From Desulfobulbaceae bacterium (lineage in GTDB: Bacteria > Desulfobacterota > Desulfobulbia > Desulfobulbales > SURF-16), in NCBI GenBank assembly GCA_024763115.1, contig JANTGB010000010.1:1-17709 (forward strand): DNA of 17,709 nucleotides, read 5' to 3'. Of this stretch, positions 1 through 7,194 are shown in pieces (positions within the stretch are counted from its first letter, which is position 1; each line of letters begins with the position of its first letter). The translations under genes were made by a program, and so were the position numbers. Below the pieces are notes generated by a model. That model saw only the letters and a list, made by a program, of their open reading frames with translations, was not told where the DNA came from and did not search any database.

Positions 1-46
1 CTACAACCAAGGGGCAGGTGACTATCCCTGAGGCAGGTTGATTAAT

Positions 47-349
47 GTGAATGAATACTGGCAGACAAAGATGAAACTGGAAAAAGAAGGCCGCAAATTA
101 TACGATCAGCAGATTTTCCGGGCCTGGTGCAAGGGCTGCGGCATCTGTGTTGCTTTTTGTCCGAAAGAGGTTTATAAAATGGACGAAATCGGCAAGCCTG
201 ACGTGGTCAAGGCTGACGCCTGTATCGGCTGTCTTTTCTGCGTTCTTCACTGTCCGGATTTTGCTATTACCGTGACCAGACGTTATCCGGACAGGCGGAA
301 AAATGTTGTTAATAATGTTCCTCCCAAGCCCATAGAACCACTGGAGTAA
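47..349 (+). CDS. korD: 2-oxoglutarate:ferredoxin oxidoreductase delta subunit (ferredoxin-like, two 4Fe-4S clusters)
   Basis: Small electron-transfer subunit of the KorABCD complex, carrying electrons between the thiamine catalytic site and cytosolic ferredoxin. Two full CX2CX2CX3CP motifs are visible (CKGCGICVAFCP and CIGCLFCVLHCP), each expected to bind one [4Fe-4S] cluster; length (about 100 residues) is normal for KorD. The start is uncertain: TTG 38, GTG 47 and ATG 71 are in frame; I chose GTG 47 because the purine-rich GAGGCAGG at 30-37 is well spaced for it. All three starts retain both motifs. It would normally be followed directly by korA, but here about 890 bases holding brnTA and repeats separate them. 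Function is confident from family motifs and from korABC downstream; a generic ferredoxin would be the alternative if korABC were absent. Confidence 0.9.
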   Translation: MNEYWQTKMKLEKEGRKLYDQQIFRAWCKGCGICVAFCPKEVYKMDEIGKPDVVKADACIGCLFCVLHCPDFAITVTRRYPDRRKNVVNNVPPKPIEPLE

Positions 350-379
350 TAAGTATGTTTCTTCATGTTACAAGTGCCG

Positions 380-413
380 GTTATAAATATAGAGGTTTAC
401 ACCACCAGGCGCT
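380..413 (+). repeat. Degenerate copy of the left half of the 15260-15312 repeat block
   Basis: Aligned by eye, this stretch matches 15260-15294 at about 27 of 35 positions with one gap, sharing the cores GAGGTTT and AGGCGCT and the preceding GTTAYAAATA. It lies between korD and brnT. The right half of the same block recurs at 1092-1113, on the other side of brnTA. Confidence 0.5.
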
Positions 414-420
414 AAAAACC

Positions 421-439
421 ATTGTCGAAACAATTTTTT
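421..439 (+). terminator. Weak hairpin plus T-run after korD
   Basis: ATTGT (421-425) pairs with ACAAT (430-434) around a CGAA loop, followed by five Ts and, after one G, four more Ts. The stem is short and AT-rich, so this would be at best a partial terminator between korD and the brnTA module. CGAA fits the stable GNRA-like/UUCG class only loosely. Confidence 0.25.
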
Positions 440-464
440 GTTTTAATTTTTGGTAACTTCTCCA

Positions 465-493
465 TATATAGTGGTAACACCAAAAACTATATA
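465..493. promoter_or_regulatory. Inverted repeat, probable brnTA operator
   Basis: A perfect 8-base inverted repeat, TATATAGT (465-472) and ACTATATA (486-493), has a 13-base spacer and lies 18 bases before the brnT start, overlapping AT-rich promoter-like sequence (a TACAAT at 492-497 could be a -10 box, but no good -35 is spaced for it). BrnT-BrnA modules are autoregulated by the DNA-binding antitoxin, so a dimeric operator in this position is expected. Binding by this BrnA is inference. Confidence 0.5.
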
Positions 494-510
494 CAATAAA
501 GGATTAAAAT

Positions 511-780
511 GTGCATTTTGAATGGGATCAACAAAAGGCAAAGAAAAACTTAAAAAAGCACGGTGTGTCTTTTGAGGAAGAGGTAATCGTGTTCTATGAT
601 CCACTGTCGGCTACATTTGATGACCCTGATCATTCGGTTGGTGAATATCGTTATATAACCATTGGATTGTCCTCCTGCGACCGCCTGCTTGTTGTTGCAT
701 ACGCGGAAAGAGGAGAAAGTATACGAATCATCAACGCGCGGCCTGCAACCGCGCATGAGAGGAAAAAGCATGAAAGATAA
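511..780 (+). CDS. brnT: BrnT-family ribonuclease toxin
   Basis: Toxin of a type II toxin-antitoxin pair; BrnT proteins are small RelE-fold ribonucleases that inhibit translation. At 89 residues it has the family length and signature: N-terminal FEWDQQKAKKNLKKHGVSFEE, a central FDDPDH, the RYITIGLS strand and a C-terminal IRIINARPATAHERKKHE helix containing the conserved R...A..E/R residues. The start is GTG 511, seven bases after AAAGGA; the ATG at 509 is in another frame. The antitoxin gene begins inside its last codons (4-base-type coupling, 11-base overlap), giving the toxin-first order typical of brnTA. The module sits inside the kor operon and brings its own operator and terminator, suggesting acquisition as a unit. 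Confidence 0.9.
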   Translation: MHFEWDQQKAKKNLKKHGVSFEEEVIVFYDPLSATFDDPDHSVGEYRYITIGLSSCDRLLVVAYAERGESIRIINARPATAHERKKHER

Positions 781-1003
781 ACACAAAAAAAGCCGGGATG
801 AATTACGAACAGAGTATAATTTTGACTATTCAAAGGCTGTTAGAGGAAAATATTACAGGAAATTAATGGAAGAAGGGTCAAACGTAATCGTTCTTGATCC
901 TGATATTGCTAAAGCTTTTCATAACTCGGATTCTGTCAATGAAGCATTGCGGTCTCTTCTAAACCTTACTCGTTCAACACAGCGCTTAACAACGACAAGC
1001 TGA
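770..1003 (+). CDS. brnA: BrnA-family antitoxin
   Basis: Antitoxin partner of BrnT, 77 residues. The C-terminal half shows the characteristic VLDPDIAKAFHNSDSVNEAL pattern of the BrnA/COG3514 group, a ribbon-helix-helix-like DNA-binding segment; the N-terminal half is strongly charged (KDKHKKSRDE). ATG 770 is preferred over the upstream in-frame start at 662 because it follows GAGAGGAAA and overlaps the brnT stop, giving translational coupling, whereas the longer version would run through most of brnT out of frame. It likely binds BrnT and represses the module through the inverted repeat at 465-493. The stop codon lies directly against a strong terminator hairpin. Confidence 0.85.
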   Translation: MKDKHKKSRDELRTEYNFDYSKAVRGKYYRKLMEEGSNVIVLDPDIAKAFHNSDSVNEALRSLLNLTRSTQRLTTTS

Positions 1004-1030
1004 CCGCGCCAACGGCGCGGCGATTTTTTT
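1004..1030 (+). terminator. Rho-independent terminator of brnTA
   Basis: CCGCGCC (1004-1010) pairs perfectly with GGCGCGG (1014-1020) around a 3-base loop, followed by CGA and seven Ts. It starts one base after the brnA stop. It would also block transcription from korD into korA. Confidence 0.85.
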
Positions 1031-1091
1031 GCAAGGCAGTGCTCCGCATGTCGGCGGCAGCTTACCCCTACAGGGATTAGCGAAGTTAGGA

Positions 1092-1113
1092 CGCTTACCC
1101 CATGAGTAGTTAC
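1092..1113 (+). repeat. 22-base exact repeat, also at 15291-15312
   Basis: The 22 bases running from CGCTTACCCC to GAGTAGTTAC are identical at 15291-15312, and the preceding TTAGG is also shared apart from one extra A here. Read on the minus strand it begins GTAACT and resembles the termini of the large palindromic element at 15115 and 17614. The rest of 1031-1176 shows no gene; a related AGCTTACCCC occurs at about 1060. Confidence 0.7.
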
Positions 1114-1176
1114 AAAATATGAACCAATACCGGATAAAAAGATGAAACCATATTATAAAGACATATCCATTTTCCG

Positions 1177-1239
1177 ACCTCTGTCTTCTGTCCTCTGTCT
1201 TCTGTCCTCCGGCCTCTGTCCTCTGTCCTCCGGCTTCTG
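1177..1239. repeat. Heptanucleotide tandem array (9 x 7 bases) before korA
   Basis: Nine consecutive 7-base units of the form TCYTCTG, with variants ACCTCTG, GCCTCTG, TCCTCCG and GCTTCTG, run to two bases before the korA ATG. Similar arrays lie at 7626-7667 and 9506-9540. The strand is almost purely pyrimidine plus G at unit ends, and it occupies the position where a ribosome binding site should be. Confidence 0.9.
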
Positions 1240-1241
1240 AC

Positions 1242-2381
1242 ATGGGTTGCGAACAATCAGGAAAGACCTGTCTGCTCCAGGGCAATGAGGCCATTGTCGA
1301 AGGGGCACTGGCGGCGGGCTGCCGTTTTTTTGCCGGTTACCCGATTACTCCGGCTTCGGAAATTGCCGAACTCATGTCAATGCGTCTTCCCGAAGTAGGG
1401 GGCGCCTTCATCCAGATGGAGGATGAAATTGCCGGTATCGGCGCTGTGATCGGAGCCTCGCTTGCCGGAGTCAAAAGCCTTACCGCTACCAGCGGCCCCG
1501 GTTTTTCCCTTATGCAGGAAAACTTAGGCTTTGCCTGTATTACCGAAACTCCCTGTGTCATAGTCAATGTCATGCGGGGCGGGCCCAGCACCGGCCTGCC
1601 CACCAGTCCGGCCCAGGGCGATGTCATGCAGGCCCGCTGGGGAACGCATGGCACTCATCCGATTATTGTCCTGTCGGTGTCCAGCGTAATCGACAGTTTT
1701 GAAGTTACCATTCATGCCTTTAATATTTCGGAAAAATATCGAATCCCGGTAATTCTTCTTTCCGATGAGGTTGTAGCTCATACCAGAGAATCAATCACTA
1801 TTCCCGATAAAAGCGAGTTTGAGGTGGTAAACCGGATCAGGCCCGGCGTGCCGCCGGAATGGTTTCATCCCTATGAGGACAACAGCCGGGGAGTGCCTCC
1901 TATGGCCGCATTCGGCGATGGTTATCGGCATCATATTACCGGGCTTGTCCATGATGTCCATGGTTATCCGACCCAGCGACCTGACGAAATTGACGCCTTT
2001 CAGCGTCGCCAGTTTCGGAAAATCACCAATGGTTTTTCTGAAATTCAGATGACCCGCTCAGTCATGCTTGATGACGCGGATATCGCGGTTATAGCCTATG
2101 GCTCCGTATCTCGTTCCGCCCTGCGGGCCATAAAAATGGCCAGGGAACGCGGGATAAAGGCCGGACTTCTCCATCTCACAACTCTCTTTCCCTTTCCCCG
2201 CCGTATTGTTGATCCGGTGCTGCGTAAATGCCGGGCCGTACTGGTGCCGGAAATGAACCTGGGCCAGATCAGCCGTGAGGTCAAACGGGTAAATCTTTCC
2301 GCCAAGGTGGAAAAATTAAACCGGCTGGATGGGCAGTTGATTACTCCGGAAGAGATATTTGAAAAACTGCTTACCCTGTAA
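1242..2381 (+). CDS. korA: 2-oxoglutarate:ferredoxin oxidoreductase alpha subunit
   Basis: Alpha subunit of the cytoplasmic KorABCD enzyme, which catalyses 2-oxoglutarate + CoA + oxidised ferredoxin to succinyl-CoA + CO2 and the reverse carboxylation in a reductive TCA branch. The 379 residues match the usual KorA length. Visible motifs are GYPITPASEI (32-41), the conserved glutamate in QMEDEIAG (about 60), TSGPGFSLMQENLG (83-96) and GGPSTGLPT (113-121), all typical of the pyrimidine-binding domain of 2-oxoacid oxidoreductases, then a C-terminal transketolase-like domain with VLVPEMNLGQI. ATG 1242 is the only plausible start, yet no Shine-Dalgarno precedes it because the heptanucleotide array reaches it. 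korB follows after 15 bases. A 2-oxoisovalerate enzyme is less likely given the alpha/beta/gamma/delta order and subunit sizes. Confidence 0.93.
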   Translation: MGCEQSGKTCLLQGNEAIVEGALAAGCRFFAGYPITPASEIAELMSMRLPEVGGAFIQMEDEIAGIGAVIGASLAGVKSLTATSGPGFSLMQENLGFACITETPCVIVNVMRGGPSTGLPTSPAQGDVMQARWGTHGTHPIIVLSVSSVIDSFEVTIHAFNISEKYRIPVILLSDEVVAHTRESITIPDKSEFEVVNRIRPGVPPEWFHPYEDNSRGVPPMAAFGDGYRHHITGLVHDVHGYPTQRPDEIDAFQRRQFRKITNGFSEIQMTRSVMLDDADIAVIAYGSVSRSALRAIKMARERGIKAGLLHLTTLFPFPRRIVDPVLRKCRAVLVPEMNLGQISREVKRVNLSAKVEKLNRLDGQLITPEEIFEKLLTL

Positions 2382-2396
2382 GACCGGAGGAGAAAT

Positions 2397-3251
2397 ATGA
2401 CGGAAAAAACTATAGCTGAAAGCGCCCGGTTGCGGCATGAATATCTCCGCCATGACAAGAAATTCCCTCATGTCTGGTGTCCCGGCTGCGGTATCGGCAT
2501 AATTCTGGGATCTCTTATCCGGGCTGTCGACCGTCTTGGCTTAAATAAGGATAAACTGGTTCTGGCCTCGGGAATAGGCTGTTCCGGCCGCCTGCCGGTT
2601 TATGTCGACTTTAATACTATTCACACCACTCATGGCCGGGCCCTGACCTTTGCCACCGGTATCAAGCTGGCAAATCCGGCGCTTAACGTCATAACCGTCA
2701 TGGGTGACGGCGACGCTACTGCAATCGGCGGCAATCATTTTATTCACGCGGCCCGCCGTAATATTAATCTTACCGCCATTATCATTAATAATCAGATCTA
2801 CGGCATGACCGGGGGCCAGTATTCTCCTACTACTCCCTACGGTTCCCTGTCCGCCACCTCGACTTACGGCCATATTGAACACGCTTTTTCCATTTCCGAC
2901 CTGGCGATTACCGCCGGGGCCTCCTATGTGGCCAAGGGCACGGTTTATCATGTCCCGGCCCTGGATAAACTCATTACCGGAGGTATTGAAAAAGAGGGGT
3001 TCAGCGTTATTGAGATCATGTCCAACTGCCATACCCAGTATGGCCGCCGCAACAAGATGCCTGACCCTGTCACCATGATGAAATGGTTTCGCGATCAGGC
3101 GGTAAGCGTCACTAAGGCTGCAAAAATGGCCCCTGACGAACTTGCAGAAAAATTTATTATCGGTGTTCTGGCCGACCGGGATAAACCGAGTTATACCACT
3201 GAGTATCAGCATATACGCGACAGGGCTTTAAAGGTGGCGAAAAATGAATGA
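2397..3251 (+). CDS. korB: 2-oxoglutarate:ferredoxin oxidoreductase beta subunit (thiamine diphosphate binding)
   Basis: Beta subunit carrying thiamine diphosphate and a [4Fe-4S] cluster. The TPP motif GDGDATAIGGNHFIHAAR starts at residue 103 and ends in NN at 131-132, followed by IYGMTGGQYSPTT, a hallmark of this family. Cysteines at 28 and 31 (CPGC), 62 (GIGCSGR) and 211 (SNCHTQYGR) are the expected four cluster ligands. At 284 residues it is full length. ATG 2397 follows a strong GGAGGA. The gene overlaps korC by 8 bases, indicating translational coupling and stoichiometric assembly. Confidence 0.95.
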   Translation: MTEKTIAESARLRHEYLRHDKKFPHVWCPGCGIGIILGSLIRAVDRLGLNKDKLVLASGIGCSGRLPVYVDFNTIHTTHGRALTFATGIKLANPALNVITVMGDGDATAIGGNHFIHAARRNINLTAIIINNQIYGMTGGQYSPTTPYGSLSATSTYGHIEHAFSISDLAITAGASYVAKGTVYHVPALDKLITGGIEKEGFSVIEIMSNCHTQYGRRNKMPDPVTMMKWFRDQAVSVTKAAKMAPDELAEKFIIGVLADRDKPSYTTEYQHIRDRALKVAKNE

Positions 3252-3831
3252 TGACCGTTATGAAATTCGTTTTGGCGGTTCCGGGGGCCAGGGTATAATT
3301 CTGGCTGCGGTAATTGTGGCCGAGGCCGCGGCAGTCTATGATCATAAATATGTCAGCCAGACCCAGAGCTACGGCCCTGAGGCACGAGGCGGCAAGAGCA
3401 AGGCCGAAGTGGTTATCAGTTCCCGGGAGATTGATTATCCCAAGGTAATCAAAATGGATTTTCTCCTGGCCATGAACCAGACAGCGCTTGATGCCTATTT
3501 TTATGATTTTAAACCCAATGGCCTGCTGGTAGTGGACTCCACCTTTGTTGAACAGCTGCCCACCAGCCGGGTGATTGCCATTCCCTTTACCCGCATGGCC
3601 AGGGAGCTTGGCCGGGAGCTGGTTGCCAATGTAGTAGCCCTGGGCGCGGTTGGCCGCCTCTGTCCTGCAGTCAGCGAAGACAGTCTGCAAAAAGCCGTCT
3701 TGAACCGGGTACCGCCCAAAACCGTTGAGTTGAACAGCAGAGCCTTTGCCGCCGGGGCCGAGGCAGCCGCCGCCTTTGACCTTTCTTCCCTGCCCCGTTC
3801 CATTACTCCGGATGAAGAACAGGAAATCTAA
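3244..3831 (+). CDS. korC: 2-oxoglutarate:ferredoxin oxidoreductase gamma subunit
   Basis: Gamma subunit of the Kor complex, 195 residues, with the family hallmarks FGGSGGQGIILAA at residues 10-22, the SYGPEARGG loop at about 42-50 and KMDFLLAMNQTALD at about 70. In the related pyruvate and 2-oxoacid enzymes this domain helps close the CoA/active-site region. The start overlaps the end of korB and is preceded by AAGGTGG within korB. The C-terminal extension is alanine-rich (AAGAEAAAAFD). The next gene follows after 11 bases, so it is probably in the same transcript. Confidence 0.93.
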   Translation: MNDDRYEIRFGGSGGQGIILAAVIVAEAAAVYDHKYVSQTQSYGPEARGGKSKAEVVISSREIDYPKVIKMDFLLAMNQTALDAYFYDFKPNGLLVVDSTFVEQLPTSRVIAIPFTRMARELGRELVANVVALGAVGRLCPAVSEDSLQKAVLNRVPPKTVELNSRAFAAGAEAAAAFDLSSLPRSITPDEEQEI

Positions 3832-3842
3832 GCCGAAAATCC

Positions 3843-6746
3843 TTGTCCATTGTAACCGAGCCTTCCAGCATAAGCATCTTCCATGAACTCATGGCCAACA
3901 GGGTGCGGGATATCCTGCTCGTTTCCAGCCCCTACGACGCCTTTATAATGGAAGAGGATATCAGCCTTGCCGCCAGGCTGGCCAGTGAATACCAGGGCCT
4001 GAATCTCAGCAGTCCGCCCCGGATCAAGCGGGTAAACTCGGTCCGTGCCGCCCTCCATCTCCTGGAACAGAAAAAATATGACCTGGTAATAACCATGCCC
4101 CTGGTTGGGGAAATGGATGGCTGGGCCCTGGGCCTGGAAGTAAAAAAAATCCACTCCGACCTGCCGGTTATTCTCCTTACCCATAATCTTAAAACCGTTT
4201 ATCCTCAGGCGACCGGAGACGGACAGGGTATTGACAACATATTTGTCTGGTCAATAGACCCTGACCTGCTGCTGGCCATTGTCAAGAGTGTTGAGGATTC
4301 CCGCAACGCAGCCCATGATACGGCCCTGGCCCATGTGCCCATCCTGCTCATGGTCGATGATTCTCCCCTTTACCGCTCAAATTTTCTTCCACTGCTTTAC
4401 CGGGAGGTAGTGCGCCAGACCCAGGCCGTGCTTGATGACAGTCTGAACGCTGAACATCGGCTGTTAAAAATGCGGGCCAGACCGAAAATACTGGTGGCTG
4501 AAGATTACGAGGAGGCCCTGGATATTTATCAGCAGTATCAACAATTTATTATCGGCATTATTTCTGATGTCCGTTTTCCTCATGCTGAAAGCATGTCTGA
4601 CCAGGCCGGTTTTGAGCTCCTGCGGTTTGTCCGCCGGGAGATTCCCGACCTGCCTCTTTTAATGTTAAGTTCAGATCCCGGCAATCGCCGGCAGGCTGAA
4701 GCAATTCCGGCTGTGTTTCTAGATAAAAATTCAGCAAATCCGGCTGAACAGATTCACCATTTTTTCCTGAAACATCTTGGTTTTGGCGATTTTGTCTTTC
4801 GCTTGCCTGATGGCCGGGAGGTGAGCCGGGCTGTTAATTTTACTGATCTGGAGCGGAAACTGGCGGAAGTGCCGGCTGAATCATTGATGTACCATGCCCG
4901 GCTGAATCATTTTTCCACCTGGATTCTGGCCCGTTCCGAGGTTGATCTGGCGGCTCGGCTGCGCAAGGTCAAGGCTGATGATTTCCCTGATTCAGACGCG
5001 GTACGGCAATATCTGATCAGCCGTATTCATCATCTGCGCCGGGTAAGGCAGCAGGGAGTGGTTGTCCGTTTCCATCGGGATGAATATGATGCTGAAATAA
5101 TGGATTTTGTCAAGATCGGTTCCGGCTCACTGGGTGGTAAGGCCCGGGGCCTGGCCTTTATTCGTAATTATCTACTCCGGATCGGAGAATTTAAACAAAA
5201 TGATATTACAATTAAATTTCCCCAGACCCTGGTGATCAGTTCAGCCGGCTTTGCTGCCTTTATCGAAGAAAATTCACTTCATTACCTGAGCCGGGTGGAT
5301 GGCGACGAGGTTATAACCCGCAGTTTTCTGGCCGCCCGTATGCCGGACTGGCTGCAACAAGATCTTGCTGTTTTTTTAAACCAGGTCAAGACGCCGCTGT
5401 CGGTACGCTCTTCCAGCCTGCTGGAAGATGCCCAGTTCCGGCCCTATGCCGGGCTTTATAAGACCTGGATGATCCCCAATAATCACCCTGATTTCGCCAC
5501 CAGGCTTTCCCGTTTGATTCAGGCGGTAAAACTGGTCTATGCCTCCACTTTTTTTACCAGCCCCCGAGCCTTTTCCCGCCGGGGCGGCCGGACCGGCGAC
5601 GACAGCATGGCCGTACTTATTCAACAGCTGGTGGGCCATTGCCGGGGTGATTATTTTTATCCGGCCATTTCCGGGGTGGCCCAGTCTTATAATTTTTATC
5701 CGGTGGGGCCCATGCAACCGGAAGACGGCATTGTCCATATCGGCCTGGGATTCGGCAAGACCGTGGTCGAGGGTGAAAGCAGTCTGCGTTTTTCACCGCG
5801 CTATCCCAGGGTGCTGCCCCAGTTTTCCACGGTGGCCGACACCCTGAAAAACTCCCAGCGCTATTTTTACGCCCTGAAAATGGCGGATACCGGCACTTTC
5901 ACCTTTAAGAGTAAAAATCTGACCAAAAGAGAGTTGAACGCGGCGGAAAAAGAGCTTCCGGTACAGATGCTTACCAGCACCTATATCCCGGCCGAAGAAC
6001 GAATTCGCGATGGTTCCTTTCCCGGCCCCAGGGTCTTGACCTTTGCCCCGATTTTAAAATATCAGCATCCCCTGCCCGAGTTGCTGACCCGTTTGCTCGA
6101 AGTAGGGCATAAAGGCATGGGAGCTGCGGTTGAGATTGAATTCGCGGTTGAAATGGAGGCTGACCCGGCGGATTTTAATTTTTACTTTCTCCAGATCAGG
6201 CCCATGGTGGCCGGGGCTGGAAGGCTCGAGGTAAAAATAACCGCAGAGGATGAAACCAGGGCATTTTGTCGTTCCCGTCAGGCCCTGGGCCATGGTCTGC
6301 TGGAGTTAGCTGATGTGCTTTATGTCAGGCCGGAAAATTTCAATCCTCGGGATACCAACCTGATTGCCGCAGAAATCAGCAGCTTCAACAGCAGGCTGGG
6401 CAATGAGCATCCCTATCTGTTGATCGGCCCCGGGCGCTGGGGCTCGGCTGATCCCTGGCTCGGTATTCCTGTGCAGTGGGCCGATATTGCCAATGTCGGG
6501 GCCATGGTGGAACTGCGTAATGACAAGCTCCGGGTGGATCCTTCCCAGGGCACCCATTTTTTTCATAACATAACCTCGCTGGGGATTCCCTATTTTACTG
6601 TTGATGAGGCCGTTGACCACTATGACCACCAATGGCTGGAAGGGCTGCCTGTCCAGGCGGAAACTGATTTTTTACGCCATATCAGGCTGGATAAGCCATT
6701 GCGGATTAAGGTTGACGGGCGCAGTTCGCTGGGAGTTATTTACTAA
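3843..6746 (+). CDS. Two-receiver / PEP-synthase ATP-binding-domain fusion protein
   Basis: A 967-residue cytoplasmic protein. Residues about 21-120 form a receiver-like domain in which the phosphoacceptor position is lost (YDLVITMP, with T84/M85 where Asp is usual). Residues about 165-310 form a second receiver with D172/D173 (LLMVDDS), candidate phosphoacceptor D242 (IISDVRF), SSD and K295 (FLDKNS). From about 425 it resembles the ATP-grasp PPDK_N domain of PEP synthase: GSGSLGGKARGL, SVRSSSLLEDAQ (R522), AVLIQQLVG, GLGFGKTVVEG and FLQIRPMV near 785. The last ~180 residues include GPGRWGSADPWLGI. The phosphohistidine swivel domain and PEP/pyruvate barrel of PpsA are absent, so PEP synthesis by this protein alone is not expected. 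TTG 3843 is the only start keeping the conserved-looking SIFHELM region; ATG 3891 is the alternative. Neither has a good Shine-Dalgarno. It follows korC by 11 bases. Confidence 0.75.
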   Translation: MSIVTEPSSISIFHELMANRVRDILLVSSPYDAFIMEEDISLAARLASEYQGLNLSSPPRIKRVNSVRAALHLLEQKKYDLVITMPLVGEMDGWALGLEVKKIHSDLPVILLTHNLKTVYPQATGDGQGIDNIFVWSIDPDLLLAIVKSVEDSRNAAHDTALAHVPILLMVDDSPLYRSNFLPLLYREVVRQTQAVLDDSLNAEHRLLKMRARPKILVAEDYEEALDIYQQYQQFIIGIISDVRFPHAESMSDQAGFELLRFVRREIPDLPLLMLSSDPGNRRQAEAIPAVFLDKNSANPAEQIHHFFLKHLGFGDFVFRLPDGREVSRAVNFTDLERKLAEVPAESLMYHARLNHFSTWILARSEVDLAARLRKVKADDFPDSDAVRQYLISRIHHLRRVRQQGVVVRFHRDEYDAEIMDFVKIGSGSLGGKARGLAFIRNYLLRIGEFKQNDITIKFPQTLVISSAGFAAFIEENSLHYLSRVDGDEVITRSFLAARMPDWLQQDLAVFLNQVKTPLSVRSSSLLEDAQFRPYAGLYKTWMIPNNHPDFATRLSRLIQAVKLVYASTFFTSPRAFSRRGGRTGDDSMAVLIQQLVGHCRGDYFYPAISGVAQSYNFYPVGPMQPEDGIVHIGLGFGKTVVEGESSLRFSPRYPRVLPQFSTVADTLKNSQRYFYALKMADTGTFTFKSKNLTKRELNAAEKELPVQMLTSTYIPAEERIRDGSFPGPRVLTFAPILKYQHPLPELLTRLLEVGHKGMGAAVEIEFAVEMEADPADFNFYFLQIRPMVAGAGRLEVKITAEDETRAFCRSRQALGHGLLELADVLYVRPENFNPRDTNLIAAEISSFNSRLGNEHPYLLIGPGRWGSADPWLGIPVQWADIANVGAMVELRNDKLRVDPSQGTHFFHNITSLGIPYFTVDEAVDHYDHQWLEGLPVQAETDFLRHIRLDKPLRIKVDGRSSLGVIY

Positions 6747-6783
6747 TTTCAGGCATCGTAAACTATAATCGAAGAAGTGTAAT

Positions 6784-6810
6784 ATTTTGGCCAAGCAAAA
6801 TGGGGTTTTT
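6784..6810 (+). terminator. Possible weak hairpin after the kor operon
   Basis: ATTTTG (6784-6789) pairs with CAAAAT (6796-6801) around a 6-base loop, then GGGG and five Ts. The four Gs between stem and T-run make it non-canonical. It is the only terminator-like structure I see in 6747-6882, which otherwise holds no gene. Confidence 0.2.
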
Positions 6811-6882
6811 CATAGAATATCCGCCCTTGAAAAAAAGGACGACCGGGCAAACTTCTCAGAGCGCTACCCCCAACACATCTTC

Positions 6883-6920
6883 TTGATTTCCCCCCTTCTA
6901 TGTAGTATTGTTTCTACATA
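6883..6920 (+). promoter_or_regulatory. Promoter and operator of the Phd/VapC module
   Basis: TTGATT (6883-6888) and TATTGT (6906-6911) are separated by 17 bases, a good sigma-70-type spacing. A perfect 7-base inverted repeat, TATGTAG (6899-6905) and CTACATA (6914-6920), brackets the -10 box with an 8-base spacer. Antitoxins of this type repress their own promoter, so this is the likely operator; occupancy would block the -10 region. Confidence 0.6.
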
Positions 6921-6936
6921 ATAAAAAGGAGACGAT

Positions 6937-7194
6937 ATGACCATTACCACAATTCCCAGTCGACAATTTAATCAGGATATAGGCAAGGCAAAAAAGGCTG
7001 CCAGGAAATGCCCTGTCATTATAACGGATCGTGGCCGGCCATCGTATGTGCTGTTGAGTATTGAGCAGTATCAAAAAATTAGTGGAAGTCAGGAAAATAT
7101 TCTTGATCTTCTGGCTATGCCTGGCGTGGCTGAAGTTGATTTTGAACCCGATAATCTGGACGACGACATTTTTCAATCTGCGGATCTTTTTTAA
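6937..7194 (+). CDS. Phd/YefM-family antitoxin
   Basis: Antitoxin of a type II pair, 85 residues. The N-terminus ITTIPSRQFNQDIGKAKKAA followed by PVIITDRGRPSYVLLSIEQYQKI is the Phd/YefM fold signature (DNA-binding dimer), and the acidic C-terminal tail (FEPDNLDDDIFQSADLF) is the disordered segment that neutralises the toxin. ATG 6937 follows AAGGAG by five bases. Its stop codon is immediately followed by the toxin ATG with no gap, indicating coupled translation. It probably binds the inverted repeat at 6899-6920. Confidence 0.9.
   Translation: MTITTIPSRQFNQDIGKAKKAARKCPVIITDRGRPSYVLLSIEQYQKISGSQENILDLLAMPGVAEVDFEPDNLDDDIFQSADLF

Noticed and set aside
662..769. N-terminal extension of the brnA frame back to 662
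   Set aside because: It would lie almost wholly inside brnT out of frame; ATG 770 has a ribosome site and the normal BrnA length.
1004..1113. Small RNA or tRNA between brnA and korA
   Set aside because: No tRNA cloverleaf or conserved RNA motif; the hairpin is explained as a terminator and the rest as repeat DNA.
986..1294. Minus-strand open frame encoding a repetitive QRTEAGGQKTED-type peptide
   Set aside because: Product of translating the heptanucleotide array and the terminator; no ribosome site or family resemblance, and it overlaps the korA start.
2541..3212. 223-codon minus-strand open frame opposite korB
   Set aside because: Antisense shadow of a strongly conserved GC-rich gene; its peptide has no recognisable domain.
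5376..5738. 120-codon minus-strand open frame inside the receiver/PEP-synthase-like gene
   Set aside because: Shadow frame; the plus frame is continuous with clear motifs across the same bases.
6861..6873. GCGCTACCCCC before the Phd/VapC module as another copy of the 22-base repeat
   Set aside because: Only about ten bases agree with a gap; too short to claim.
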